The position numbers and the translations under genes were made by a program. A DNA stretch of 64,000 bases from DASVTR01 sp033855775. Its GTDB lineage: Bacteria > Acidobacteriota > Blastocatellia > Pyrinomonadales > Pyrinomonadaceae. The notes beneath the pieces were generated by a model. That model searched no databases, was not told where the DNA came from, and was given only the letters and a program-made list of their open reading frames with translations. How positions within the stretch are numbered: the first letter of the stretch is position 1; each line of letters begins with the position of its first letter. This document shows, in pieces, positions 36,893 to 46,085 of this stretch. The stretch lies in the NCBI GenBank assembly GCA_033855775.1, contig JAWVFT010000014.1, positions 1 through 64,000 on the forward strand. Direction: 5' to 3'.

Positions 36893-38458
36893 ATGGAAAC
36901 GACAATGAAGACCGATGTAATCATCGCCGGGGCAGGCCCGACGGGGCTTTCCTTGGCGTGCCAGTTCATACGGCATGGCGTCAGCTTCATCATCGTCGAG
37001 AAGAATGAAGGCGTGACGCCTTTCTCGAAAGCCCTCGGCGTTCATGCGCGCACGTTGGAGATTTATGAACAACTCGATCTGGCGCAAAGGGCCATCGCGC
37101 AAGGCACGATTGCCGCGAAAGCGCGCATGCTCGAAGGCGGCGAGATACGCGGCGAAGTTAATCTCTCGAACGTCGGCGAGGGGCTGAGCGCGTACCCATA
37201 CATGCTCGTGCTGGAACAGAGCAAGAACGAGCAACTGCTCTATGAATACATGCGGGCGCACGGGCAAGACGTGCGCTGGCAAACCACGCTCGAAAGTTTT
37301 ACGCAGACGGAAACGGGCGTGACGGCTCAAGTCAAAAACGGCGACGGCCTCGCTCAAACCATCGAGGCCAAGTATCTAGTCGGCTGCGACGGCCCCAAGA
37401 GTCCTGTCAGGCATGCGCTCGGACTCAGCTTCGAGGGCAGCACGTTCGAGCGTCTCTTTTATGTCGCCGACGCGCAGGTCGAGTGGCAGTACGGACACGA
37501 CGCGCTTCAGGTTTGTCTGGCGCGAAATTCGGTCGTCGCCTTCTTCCCGATGCGTGGCGACAAACGCTTTCGCATCGTCGGAGCTTTCCCCGAAGGCACG
37601 GACAAGGAAGAGGGCGAAGTGTTGTACGAAGAGATTGAAGCGCGGATAAAAAAGGAAGCGGAAATCGAACTTGAAATCTCGCGCGTCAACTGGTTCTCGG
37701 TCTACAAAGTCCACACGCGCCATGTCAGCAAGTTTTCCGCGGGCAGATGTTTTCTCGCCGGAGACGCGGCTCACATACACACGCCCGCCGGCGGCCAGGG
37801 CATGAACACGGGCATTCAGGACGCCTACAATCTGGCGTGGAAGTTGGCCCTCGTCATCAAAGGCGCGGCTGCCGCGCGCATCCTGGAATCCTACAACGAA
37901 GAGCGGCTCGAAAACGCCAAGAGACTGTTAGGCACGACCGACCGGATGTTTAATCTGACGGCAGGCACGGACTGGTTGTTGAATATCATTCGGACGACGA
38001 TTTTTCCGCCGCTGGCGAAATACATTCTGAGCATAGAGCTTGTCAAGAAAAAATTCTTCCGCATGATTTCGCAAATCGGCATCACTTACCGCGACGCTTC
38101 TTTGAGCAGGCATGGCGGCGACGCGGAGTTTGAAGTCAAAGCCGGAGACCGCATGCCTTATTTCCTGATTGACGGCAAAAGCATCTACGACCGCCTGCGC
38201 GAGCCGACCTTTCATCTGCTGACTTTCTCCGACGGCCAGAGCGATTACCAAACGACGAGAGACGAGATTGAAAGACTTTACCCGCGCCTCGTTGATTATC
38301 AAGTCGTCCCGCTCTACCCGCACGTCGCGGAAACCTTCGGCGCAGACAAATCTTTCAGCGTGCTCTTAAGGCCCGACAACTACATCGCCTACATCTCGCA
38401 GGAAAACTCTTCGAGAGAGTTAAGCGAATATCTCAGCGAGGTCATCGGTCACTCGTAA
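36893..38458 (+). CDS. FAD-dependent aromatic monooxygenase (PheA/TfdB-type)
   Basis: The 521-residue flavoprotein has the GxGxxG FAD motif IIAGAGPTGLSLA, the DG motif VGCDGPKSPVRHALG and the GD motif GDAAHIHTPAGGQGMNTGIQDAYNLAWKL in the right order, then a thioredoxin-like C-terminal part typical of PheA/TfdB and related phenol hydroxylases. It would use NAD(P)H and O2 to hydroxylate an aromatic compound; the substrate is unknown. A second Met at position 5 (MKTDVI) is an alternative start. It is three bases downstream of the isomerase, so co-transcription is likely although no shared pathway is obvious. Confidence 0.87.
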   Translation: METTMKTDVIIAGAGPTGLSLACQFIRHGVSFIIVEKNEGVTPFSKALGVHARTLEIYEQLDLAQRAIAQGTIAAKARMLEGGEIRGEVNLSNVGEGLSAYPYMLVLEQSKNEQLLYEYMRAHGQDVRWQTTLESFTQTETGVTAQVKNGDGLAQTIEAKYLVGCDGPKSPVRHALGLSFEGSTFERLFYVADAQVEWQYGHDALQVCLARNSVVAFFPMRGDKRFRIVGAFPEGTDKEEGEVLYEEIEARIKKEAEIELEISRVNWFSVYKVHTRHVSKFSAGRCFLAGDAAHIHTPAGGQGMNTGIQDAYNLAWKLALVIKGAAAARILESYNEERLENAKRLLGTTDRMFNLTAGTDWLLNIIRTTIFPPLAKYILSIELVKKKFFRMISQIGITYRDASLSRHGGDAEFEVKAGDRMPYFLIDGKSIYDRLREPTFHLLTFSDGQSDYQTTRDEIERLYPRLVDYQVVPLYPHVAETFGADKSFSVLLRPDNYIAYISQENSSRELSEYLSEVIGHS

Positions 38459-38665
38459 AACCGCTTGCTCCTTCCCCGTCGCGTGACAACACAGGAGCGC
38501 AAACGTCGAGCGCGCGTCGTTACAGTTGTGAAGCCGATGCGCTGCGGCTTGCGCTCGCCCTCGTTGCAATTCATTCATGCTTGCCAATAAAATCCCTGCG
38601 CGACGAAGAGCGATTGCTCGTCGCTGTAGAATAATGATTGAGAAGGAATCGGAACTATCCGCACG

Positions 38666-39079
38666 ATGACCAAAGCTAATCCTAATTACGAAGTGAAGCG
38701 CACCGCGACGGGTCTGGGACTATTCGCCCTCAAGCCCATCATGCGCGACAAGAAAATCATAGAATATACTGGCCCCATTTTGTCCGGCGATGCGATAGAT
38801 GAAAAGGGCGGAAAGTATCTCTTTGAACTGGACGAGAAGCGCGCCATTGACGGCAGCGCGCGCAGCAACACCGCGCGCTACATCAACCACTCGTGCAAGC
38901 CGAACGCTAAAGGCTACACGACCGGCAACCGCATCTGGATTTGGTCTCTAAGAGCCATCAAAGCCGGAGAGCAAATCACCATCAACTACGGCAAACAATA
39001 TTTCGACGACCACATACGGCCCGTCGGCTGCAAGTGCGACCACTGCCTCAGCCAACCGAAAAAACGAAAGAAGAGATAA
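38666..39079 (+). CDS. Small SET-domain lysine methyltransferase
   Basis: The 137-residue protein is nearly all SET domain. It has the opening KRTATGLGLFALKPI (residues 11-25), IIEYTGPIL, the SAM-binding/catalytic RYINHSCKPNAKG (NHSCKPN 74-80) and ITINYG (104-109). A post-SET-like CKCDHC (122-127) follows, with Lys/Arg at the end. Small bacterial SET proteins can methylate histone-like or ribosomal proteins, but the target here is unknown. It stands alone with a gap of about 200 bp upstream. Such genes in bacteria are often viewed as exchanged with eukaryotes; this sequence alone cannot show direction. Confidence 0.85.
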   Translation: MTKANPNYEVKRTATGLGLFALKPIMRDKKIIEYTGPILSGDAIDEKGGKYLFELDEKRAIDGSARSNTARYINHSCKPNAKGYTTGNRIWIWSLRAIKAGEQITINYGKQYFDDHIRPVGCKCDHCLSQPKKRKKR

Positions 39080-39259
39080 GCGCAGCCGCCGCTCTTGGCC
39101 CTCGCGTTTCTCATCAATCTTTAATCTCTGTGAATCCTCAATTCGTCGTCCACGGATAATTTTTGCCACAAAACAGGCGGCGGCGGTGTTTGCCGTAATA
39201 GAACGGAAAATTCCGCAGCTTTGCCTGAACGAGCGATTCTATCTTGAGGAGATAATGAG

Positions 39260-40096
39260 ATGAGCAGAAGAATATTGGCCCACGTCGCGTTGGCCTGCGT
39301 CGCGCTCTGCGCGGCTTTCTCGACGGCTTTCGCGCAGTCGGACGCAAGGCGTTTCTCGCTCGCCTGCCGCGACCAGGACGACTCTTATAACGACGCGCGG
39401 GCGCGTCATTGCGAAGTCAAAGAGCAGACCATTGCGGCGACCGGCGGCACGGTCAACGTTGACGGGATGCAGAACGGCGGCATCTCCGTGCGTGGTTGGG
39501 AGCGCAAAGATATTCTGGCGCGCTATCGCATCCAGACGCAGGCTCCGACGCAAGCCGAAGCGGACGCTCTGGCCGCGCAGGTGAGCGTCAAGACCGCTAG
39601 CGCGCAGATTCAAGCCGAAGGCCCGGAGCAGAACGACAAGGCGCATTGGAGCGTGAGCTACGAAATATTCGTCCCGCGTCAATCGAATCTTTCGCTGCGC
39701 ACGCACAACGGCGGGATTAGCATCTCGGACGTGAATGGACGGATTAGCTTTGAAGCTCAGAACGGCGGCGTCGCATTGCAGCGTCTCGGCGGCAACGTGA
39801 CGGGCGAGACGGTCAACGGCGGGCTGGCCGTCGAGTTGAACGGCAACAACTGGGAAGGCGAAGCCCTCGACGTGAAGACGACGAACGGCGGCCTCGCAGT
39901 TTCAGTCCCCGACAACTACTCGGCTCACCTTGAGGCGGGAACCGTCAACGGCGGATTCAACGTCAGCCCCGCTATCGCGGAGGTCGCGCGCGGCACAAAG
40001 CAATTGTCGCTGAATCTAGGCTCAGGCGGCCCGAACCTGCGCATCTTTACGACCAACGGCGGCGTCTCCATCAAACGACGAGACACCAAAAACTAG
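39260..40096 (+). CDS. Secreted DUF4097-like beta-helix protein with Asn-Gly-Gly repeats
   Basis: The 278-residue protein has a signal peptide (RRILAHVALACVALCAAFS, ending AFAQ). The body carries repeated strand-turn units with NGGI, NGGV or NGGL at regular spacing (for example THNGGISISDVNGRISFEAQNG and TTNGGLAVSVPDN), typical of DUF4097 adhesin-like right-handed beta structures. It is probably periplasmic or anchored; no lipobox is seen. The start is ATG 39260, after GAGGAGAT. The neighbours (SET gene upstream, convergent cysteine enzyme downstream) give no hint of role. Confidence 0.78.
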   Translation: MSRRILAHVALACVALCAAFSTAFAQSDARRFSLACRDQDDSYNDARARHCEVKEQTIAATGGTVNVDGMQNGGISVRGWERKDILARYRIQTQAPTQAEADALAAQVSVKTASAQIQAEGPEQNDKAHWSVSYEIFVPRQSNLSLRTHNGGISISDVNGRISFEAQNGGVALQRLGGNVTGETVNGGLAVELNGNNWEGEALDVKTTNGGLAVSVPDNYSAHLEAGTVNGGFNVSPAIAEVARGTKQLSLNLGSGGPNLRIFTTNGGVSIKRRDTKN

Positions 40097-40156
40097 CGCA
40101 CGGTAGAACGACAAACGCGGCGCTTGTCCGGCTCTCGGCAACAGGAAGTTGAACGC

Positions 40157-41533
40157 TCATCTGCCTGTGCTGAGAGCCGGAGTGTCGAGCATGTCGTGGC
40201 GCGTGATGATGCCCGTGATGCGCCCGTACTCTTCGACCAGCACGGCTGGACTCTCTTGCAGCTTGCGCGTCACTTCGGTCGAACTGGCGTCCACGTCAAC
40301 GATTGGAAAGCCCTGCTCCATCACCGCGCTGACGGGCGACTCTAACAACTCGCGGTTCGCCAACGCTTTCGCCAGGATGCGATTCTCACGCGCAGAGCCA
40401 ACCGAGCGTCCATCCTCAAGCACCGGAATCTGCGTGATGCCAAGCTCGCTCATCTTAGCGAGCAGGTCAACGACGCGCTCTTCGGGCGAAGCCGTCACCA
40501 GCGACTCAGGAGCGCGCCTGCTCTTGGTTCCGCAGATGAGCCCGGCGGTAATCTTCTGCGGTTCGAGCAGTTGCTTTTCCTTCATCCATTCGTCCGAATG
40601 ATGCTTGGACAAATAGTGCTCGCCTGTGTCGCAGACGATGAAGACGACGATGGCCTCTTCGTCCAGAGTGCGGGCCACGCGCAACGCCGCCGCCAGATTC
40701 GTCCCGGTCGAGCCGCCGCAAAAGATTCCCTCAAGGCGTCCGAGTTGACGCGATAACTCAAACGATTCGCGGTCTGTGATGTTGATGACTTCATCCACAT
40801 ACTTGATGTGAACGTTGTCCGGTATCGTCTGTTGGCCGATGCCTTCGACGAGATACGGCGTCGCTTCGATGAGCTTGCCCGTCTCTTTGTAAGTCTTGAA
40901 GACCGAGCCGTAAGGGTCTGCGCCGATAATCCTGATGTTGGGATTCTTTTCCTTGAGGAAGCGGCCTGTGCCGGAGATGGTTCCGCCCGTGCCGATTCCG
41001 GCGACGAAGTGGGTGATGCGCCCTTCGGTCTGCGCCCACAGTTCCGGCCCCGTCGTGCGGTAATGCGCGTCGGGGTTGGCCGGATGAGAATATTGATCCG
41101 GGTAGAAAGAGTTGTGCGTCTCGGCGGCGATGCGCTCAGCCGTCGTCACGTAATGGTCGGGCGTTCCCGGCTTGGCGGAAGCAGGCGTGACGACGACATC
41201 CGCGCCGAGGGCTTTGAGATATTTGACCTTTTCCGTCGCAGACTTGTCCGTCATCACGAAGATGCAGCGATAGCCTTTGACGGCTGCGGCCAGAGCCAAG
41301 CCGATGCCCGTGTTGCCGGACGTGGCTTCGACAATAGTGCCGCCGGGTTTGAGCGTGCCGTCCGCTTCGGCGGCCTCAATCATCGAAAGGCCGATGCGGT
41401 CTTTGACGGAGAAACCCGGATTCAAATTCTCCATCTTGGCAAGCACAGTGGCTTTGATTCCCTGCGCCAGCCGGTTCAGTTTCACCAGCGGCGTGTGGCC
41501 GATGAGGCCGAGCACGCTCTCATGAAAATCCAT
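40157..41533 (-). CDS. Cystathionine beta-synthase (PLP enzyme with CBS pair)
   Basis: The 458-residue cytosolic enzyme has a fold-type II PLP domain (residues 1 to about 320) with GHTPLVKLN, NPGFSVKDRIG (the Schiff-base Lys), EATSGNTGIGLA (phosphate loop) and GGTISGTGRFLKEKN. From about 340, two CBS repeats follow (LGITQIPVLEDGRSVG and GRITGIITRHDMLD), the regulatory pair of cystathionine beta-synthase. It should condense serine or O-acetylserine with homocysteine in transsulfuration; cysteine synthase activity is an alternative. ATG 41533 is preferred over 41593 because AGGAAG sits about 7-8 bases ahead and family similarity begins just after it. Confidence 0.88.
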   Translation of the reverse strand: MDFHESVLGLIGHTPLVKLNRLAQGIKATVLAKMENLNPGFSVKDRIGLSMIEAAEADGTLKPGGTIVEATSGNTGIGLALAAAVKGYRCIFVMTDKSATEKVKYLKALGADVVVTPASAKPGTPDHYVTTAERIAAETHNSFYPDQYSHPANPDAHYRTTGPELWAQTEGRITHFVAGIGTGGTISGTGRFLKEKNPNIRIIGADPYGSVFKTYKETGKLIEATPYLVEGIGQQTIPDNVHIKYVDEVINITDRESFELSRQLGRLEGIFCGGSTGTNLAAALRVARTLDEEAIVVFIVCDTGEHYLSKHHSDEWMKEKQLLEPQKITAGLICGTKSRRAPESLVTASPEERVVDLLAKMSELGITQIPVLEDGRSVGSARENRILAKALANRELLESPVSAVMEQGFPIVDVDASSTEVTRKLQESPAVLVEEYGRITGIITRHDMLDTPALSTGR

Positions 41534-41758
41534 AAAAGTCTTCCTACCTCGCGTCTTAAAAAGTTGGGACTGCTCAATGGCGCGGCGTCGCAAGGGCCGA
41601 TAAAAATCTGCGCGTCGCTTTCAGCCCGCCATGCTTTACATTCGTCATCATGTGCCGAACAAGCGAAACAGCGCAAGCCACGACGCGCCGCGCTTCATAA
41701 ATTTTTTAGCGAGCAGTGGTCTGGGCGTTGCCGGATTGATGGTCGAAGAAGTCGCCCG

Positions 41759-41974
41759 CTATCTGCCGGGGCGGCGTATCTGCACGAGGGTTGTGGCGGG
41801 CGCGCTGGTCTTGCTCTCATTCGACGGACACTGGCCGCAGCCTGTGGCGCAGGCGTTGTCAACATTCTTGCCGCCAGCGCGAAATGAGCGCAAGCGTCGC
41901 CAGCCGTGGCGCCCGACGTAGAGACAGGCCGCCATGATAATCAGGATGACCGCGATTGTTTGCCAGTCAAGCAT
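41759..41974 (-). CDS. FeoB-associated Cys-rich membrane protein
   Basis: The 71-residue protein has one membrane helix (MLDWQTIAVILIIMAACLYVG) followed by a basic stretch and CATGCGQCPS, with Cys residues close together. It matches the small FeoB-associated family often encoded after feoB. It starts 15 bp after the feoB stop on the same strand, which supports that role. The cysteines could bind iron or take part in assembling the FeoB complex. The last 20 residues are less typical. Confidence 0.75.
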   Translation of the reverse strand: MLDWQTIAVILIIMAACLYVGRHGWRRLRSFRAGGKNVDNACATGCGQCPSNESKTSAPATTLVQIRRPGR

Positions 41975-41989
41975 AGCTGCGGCCCTTGT

Positions 41990-44227
41990 CTAACTAAATC
42001 CGAGAAGACGCCCGCCCTGATAGACGACGAACGAAGCGACGTAAGCGAGCACGAGCATGTAGCTGACCATGAAGAGCGGCCAGCGCCATGAGTTGGTTTC
42101 GCGGCGAACGACCGCCAGCGTTGACATGCACTGGCAGGCCAACACGAAGAAGACCATCATCGAGAGCGCGACGAGCGGCGTCCATGCCGCAGAGCCGTCG
42201 GGCCGTTTCGCGTTGCGCACGGCTTCAATCAGAGACGACGAAGATTCATCATCGGAGCCGACGTTATAAACGATGCTCAAGGTCGAGACGAGCGTTTCGC
42301 GGGCCGCAAACGATGCTATCAACCCGATGCCCATCTTCCAGTCGAAGCCGAGCGGCGCGATGACGGGCTCAATCAAGTGACCCGCGCGGCCCGCATAGCT
42401 ATGACGAATCTGCTCGCCTTCTTCAACCAACGCCGCATCGCCTGTCGCTTCCGGCGAAGATGCGTTCGCCTGCGCGCTCTTCTCCTGCGAAGCGGGAACC
42501 TGCGCGGCTGACGCGGCCACATCGCCCGCGCCTTCCTGCGGCGGCGACGTTGCTGCGCGCGGGAAAGCCGCCAACGCCCACAGCAGAATCGAGATTGCCA
42601 GAATGACTGTTCCGGCGCGCTTCACGAACAGCCCCGCGCGCGTGTAGATAGTGTGCGTGATGTTGGCGAGGCCGGGAACTCTGTAGGGCGGCAGTTCCAT
42701 GACGAGCGGCGGCGGCGGGGCTTTGAGTATCGTGTGCTTCAGAATCCACGCGACGATAATCGCCACGGCGATTCCAAGCAAGTACATCGCCAGTATCAGC
42801 ACCGCGCCGACCGAGATGAACCCGAAAGCTTTCTTCCCCGAAAAGAACGCTCCAATCATCAACATGTAAACGGGCAGCCGCGCCGAACAACTCATGAACG
42901 GCGCAATCATGATCGTCGCCAGACGGTCTTTCGGATTCTCAATCGTGCGCGTCGCCATGATGCCGGGAATGGCGCAGGCGAAGCTGCTCATCAGCGGCAT
43001 GAAAGCCTTGCCATGCAGCCCGACGCTGCGCATCAACCTGTCCATCAGGAAAGCCGCGCGGGCCATGTAGCCAGTGTCTTCCAGCAGCGAGATGAAGAAG
43101 AAGAGCAGAAGTATCTGCGGGAGGAAGACCAGCACGCCGCCGACTCCGGCAATCACGCCGTCCACCAGCAAGTCCGCCAGCAGTCCCGCGGGGAGTTGGT
43201 TCCGCGTGAAGTTGCCGAGCGCGCCGAAGCCTTTGTCAATCAAGTCCATCGGCAGTTGCGCCCATGAAAAAATCGCTTGAAAGACCAGCAGCATAATCAA
43301 CAACAGCAGGACGGGGCCGAGCAATCTGTGCGTGATCAGCGCGTCAATGCGTTCGGTCAGGCTGGAGCGTTGCGCCGCGTGGCGGTTGGCGACCGACTCC
43401 TTGACCACAGATTCAATCCAGCCATAACGCGCCGCCAGCGGCTCCTGCCACCAATTTGAGTTGGCCCGCGAGAGCCGCTCGCGCGAGAGCTTGATGGCTT
43501 CGCCGTGGGCTATCGCGGGCGGCAGTTCGTCCGCATAGAGGTCGCGCATCGCGGCGACGCGCTCGCCCTGATAATTGTCTGCGAGCAGCAGCAGTTCTTC
43601 TTCGGCGTGCGGCGACAAACGCCAGCCCGCGTTCGGCCCCTTCTTGCCCGCCGCCTGCAAGACGGCGCGCGCGAGTTCTTCGCTGCCGAGCCGCCGCTTT
43701 GCCGTCACAGGCACAACGGGCAGGCCGAGCGCGTCGCTCAGCTTACGCACATCAATTTCCAGCTTGCTCGCTTCGGCCAAATCAACCATCGTCAAAGCGA
43801 TGACCAGCGGGCGGCCAATCTCCATCAACTGCGTGACGAGATATAGATTGCGCTCAAGGTTGGTGGCGTCAACGACGGCGATGACGACATCCGGCGCGGG
43901 GATATTCGCAATCCTTCCGGTGAGCACGTCGCGCGCAATCTGCTCGTCTATCGAAGTGGCGTCCAGGCTGTAGAGTCCGGGCAAGTCAATCAGGCGCGCG
44001 GGAGCCGTCTCAGGCGAGAGCAACCAGACGCCTTCCTTGCGCTCGACGGTGACGCCTGCATAGTTCGCCACCTTCTGCCTCATTCCGGTCAGAGCGTTGA
44101 AGAGACTGGTCTTGCCCGCGTTGGGATTTCCGGCGAGCGCGATGGTCAGGCTGGCAGGCTTGGGCGGCGGGAGTTCGAGTCCCTTTTCGGTGAGGGTTGT
44201 TTGAAGGGAAATAACGCTCATGGTCAT
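41990..44227 (-). CDS. feoB: Ferrous iron transporter FeoB
   Basis: The 745-residue inner-membrane ferrous iron transporter has an N-terminal G domain with G1 GNPNAGKTSLFN (33-44), RLIDLPGLYSLDATSIDEQIA (G3 and switch) and IALTMVDLAEASKLE. The helical domain and two Gate regions follow (VLVFLPQILLLFFFISLLEDTGYMARAAFLMDR and FMSCSARLPVYMLMIGAFF), carrying the conserved Cys of the family. Between the last helices there is an Ala/Gln/Ser-rich stretch of about 40 residues, longer than usual. feoA lies 36 bp upstream and the Cys-rich protein 15 bp downstream, forming one unit. Confidence 0.95.
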   Translation of the reverse strand: MTMSVISLQTTLTEKGLELPPPKPASLTIALAGNPNAGKTSLFNALTGMRQKVANYAGVTVERKEGVWLLSPETAPARLIDLPGLYSLDATSIDEQIARDVLTGRIANIPAPDVVIAVVDATNLERNLYLVTQLMEIGRPLVIALTMVDLAEASKLEIDVRKLSDALGLPVVPVTAKRRLGSEELARAVLQAAGKKGPNAGWRLSPHAEEELLLLADNYQGERVAAMRDLYADELPPAIAHGEAIKLSRERLSRANSNWWQEPLAARYGWIESVVKESVANRHAAQRSSLTERIDALITHRLLGPVLLLLIMLLVFQAIFSWAQLPMDLIDKGFGALGNFTRNQLPAGLLADLLVDGVIAGVGGVLVFLPQILLLFFFISLLEDTGYMARAAFLMDRLMRSVGLHGKAFMPLMSSFACAIPGIMATRTIENPKDRLATIMIAPFMSCSARLPVYMLMIGAFFSGKKAFGFISVGAVLILAMYLLGIAVAIIVAWILKHTILKAPPPPLVMELPPYRVPGLANITHTIYTRAGLFVKRAGTVILAISILLWALAAFPRAATSPPQEGAGDVAASAAQVPASQEKSAQANASSPEATGDAALVEEGEQIRHSYAGRAGHLIEPVIAPLGFDWKMGIGLIASFAARETLVSTLSIVYNVGSDDESSSSLIEAVRNAKRPDGSAAWTPLVALSMMVFFVLACQCMSTLAVVRRETNSWRWPLFMVSYMLVLAYVASFVVYQGGRLLGFS

Positions 44228-44263
44228 GCGCGACTGCCAGGGCGGCGGCCCTGCGGCTCGCTT

Positions 44264-44533
44264 TTAGAGACTGCTCTGGAAGACCAGAATCGTGCGAGCC
44301 TCGTCGCGGCGCAAAGCCAGATGATAGTTGCGCACGCAAATCTGAATCGGGTCTCCGAGCGGCGCAACCTTCACAACACGAATCGGCGCGCCGGGCATCA
44401 CGCCCATCTCCATCAGCCTGCGCGTCAACGCCCCACTGCCTTGAACCTGAGCCACACGCGCGCTGATGCCCTGCGATAGGCGATCAAGCGGAATAGCAGC
44501 GTTAATGGAATTTGTCGTCTCGGAAGGAGTCAA
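44264..44533 (-). CDS. feoA: Ferrous iron transport protein FeoA
   Basis: The 89-residue SH3-like cytosolic protein supports FeoB. It shows IPLDRLSQGISARVAQV, RRLMEMGVMPGAPIRVV and GDPIQICVRNYHLALRRDEA, the standard FeoA segments. The called start is TTG 44533, with GAGTGA a few bases upstream; no ATG is better placed. A promoter with a palindrome over its -35 and spacer lies about 90 bp upstream, indicating control of the whole feo unit. Confidence 0.9.
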   Translation of the reverse strand: MTPSETTNSINAAIPLDRLSQGISARVAQVQGSGALTRRLMEMGVMPGAPIRVVKVAPLGDPIQICVRNYHLALRRDEARTILVFQSSL

Positions 44534-44619
44534 GGAATCACTCTTTACTTATCAAGATATTACGTCGCCCGACTTTTTGGCTCTCCTCTTTCGGAATCAT
44601 CCAGGAAGAGCCACGGAGA

Positions 44620-44651
44620 ACTATAACAAAATTGAAAATAAATTTCAATTT
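44620..44651 (-). promoter_or_regulatory. feo promoter overlapped by a perfect palindrome
   Basis: On the minus strand, TTGAAA (44648-44643) and TATAGT (44625-44620) are spaced by 17 bp. A perfect inverted repeat AAATTGAAA-5 bp-TTTCAATTT (44629-44651) covers the -35 and most of the spacer. It is a strong candidate operator for an iron-dependent repressor. It resembles Fur-type AT-rich palindromes but not the classical spacing, so the regulator is not named. Confidence 0.7.
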
Positions 44652-44722
44652 CACCATCGCTCGAAGGCGCGCGAGGTCGAGTGTCATTTTGCGGAGCCGC
44701 GCGAGGAGCGCAGATTCAAAAG

Positions 44723-46081
44723 TCAGCCCTTCAGAAATTTGCCTTCCTTATGTAGTTCCCGTCTGATGCCGTAGTGCAAATCCTGCGCGCGGATTTCCTG
44801 CGGGTCGCGGACGACGGCCTTCAGGCAGGCGTAGCGCAGCACGTTGATGATGCTGCCGCCTGAGAGTTCGTAGTCGCCCGCCAGTTTGTGCAGGTCTATA
44901 TCGAGGGCGAGACGGTAGGGCTTGTCCTTGAAGTTGTCGTCCCAGAGGCGGCGGCGCTGCTCGACGCTCGGCATCGGGAAATGAACCATCGACTGAAAGC
45001 GGCGGGCGAAGGCTTCGTCCAGATGCGAGCGCAGGTTCGTGGCGAGGATGACGACGCCGGGAAAGTCTTCTATGCGTTGGAGCAGGTAGGAGATTTGCTG
45101 GTTGGCGGCGCGGTCGTTGGCGTTGCGTGATTCGGTTCGCTTGCCGAAGAGCGAGTCGGCTTCGTCAAAGAAGAGAATCCAATTGCGGTTCTGCGCGTAG
45201 TCGAAGAGGCTGGCGAGATTCTTCTCCGTCTCGCCTATGTATTTCGAGACGACCTTGGAGAGGTCGATGCGATAGACGGACAGCCCCGTAGCTTTTCCGA
45301 GCAGGCTGGCGGTCAACGTTTTGCCCGTGCCGGGCGGCCCGTAGAACAAGGTGCGGAAGCCGTGCTTGAGTCGTTTGCTGAGCAGCCAGTCGTTCATCAA
45401 CGTGTCTTGATGTCGCACCCACGCGGCGATGTCCTCTATCTCCTGCCGCGTCTGCAAGTCGAGCACGAGGTCGTCCCACTCGTAAGGCGTGGTCAATCGT
45501 TGCGCGGGAAACTCCGGGCTGAAGGGTGGATTATAAGCGCGACCAGTGGTCAACAACTCGACATACTCCGGCGTCAGGTGCAGGGCCGAAGAGAGCGGCG
45601 GCTCTTCCTGATGACGATGATTGAGGCGCAGGATTTGGCGCGCGTAGAAATAGTGTTCATGATTGAACAGGTCGTGCAGGCGCAGGCGCGCTTGAATATC
45701 GTTTCCGGCGAGCAGGAACATGGCCGTCTCTCCGGTGGGCAGAAAGCCGATGTGAGAAAGCCCCGTCAGCCCGCCAAATTCCGTGAAGCGTCTTTGAACG
45801 GAATGGTTCTGAATGAAGAAAGAGTCCAGGATATCCGGCTTGACGTGTGGGACATAGCTTAAGATGAGGACTAAACGTTCGACCGCGCTCATCGCAAATT
45901 CTCGAACGACATCCGCGTATGAAGAGTCGGCTTCGGGCAGCGCGGGCGGCGCGATTTCATCAATGGGGTCGCCAGACTCTTCGCCTGCGTGCAGCTTCAA
46001 GCGGCGTTCCAGAATCTCGCGGAACCAATTGATTTCGTTCTCAATGCATTGAGCGTTGATGGAAGACATAGCGGCGTTCAC
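44723..46081 (-). CDS. AAA+ ATPase of a contractile injection system
   Basis: The 452-residue protein has an N-terminal winged or helical part (1 to about 225) and an AAA+ core with Walker A GPPGTGKT (248-255), Walker B WILFFDEADS (FFDEAD 304-309), a following RRFQSMVHFPMPSVEQRRR sensor region, and FARR for the arginine finger. ATPases of this kind are standard in eCIS loci (Afp15-like), where they act in particle assembly. It lies four bases after the tape-measure gene on the same strand, so the two are read together. ClpV-type disassembly ATPases of T6SS have a double AAA layout and differ. Confidence 0.87.
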   Translation of the reverse strand: MNAAMSSINAQCIENEINWFREILERRLKLHAGEESGDPIDEIAPPALPEADSSYADVVREFAMSAVERLVLILSYVPHVKPDILDSFFIQNHSVQRRFTEFGGLTGLSHIGFLPTGETAMFLLAGNDIQARLRLHDLFNHEHYFYARQILRLNHRHQEEPPLSSALHLTPEYVELLTTGRAYNPPFSPEFPAQRLTTPYEWDDLVLDLQTRQEIEDIAAWVRHQDTLMNDWLLSKRLKHGFRTLFYGPPGTGKTLTASLLGKATGLSVYRIDLSKVVSKYIGETEKNLASLFDYAQNRNWILFFDEADSLFGKRTESRNANDRAANQQISYLLQRIEDFPGVVILATNLRSHLDEAFARRFQSMVHFPMPSVEQRRRLWDDNFKDKPYRLALDIDLHKLAGDYELSGGSIINVLRYACLKAVVRDPQEIRAQDLHYGIRRELHKEGKFLKG

Positions 46082-46085
46082 GTTG

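Noticed and set aside
41631..41921. 96-codon plus-strand ORF near the feoB end
   Set aside because: Overlaps the better supported FeoB-associated protein on the other strand.
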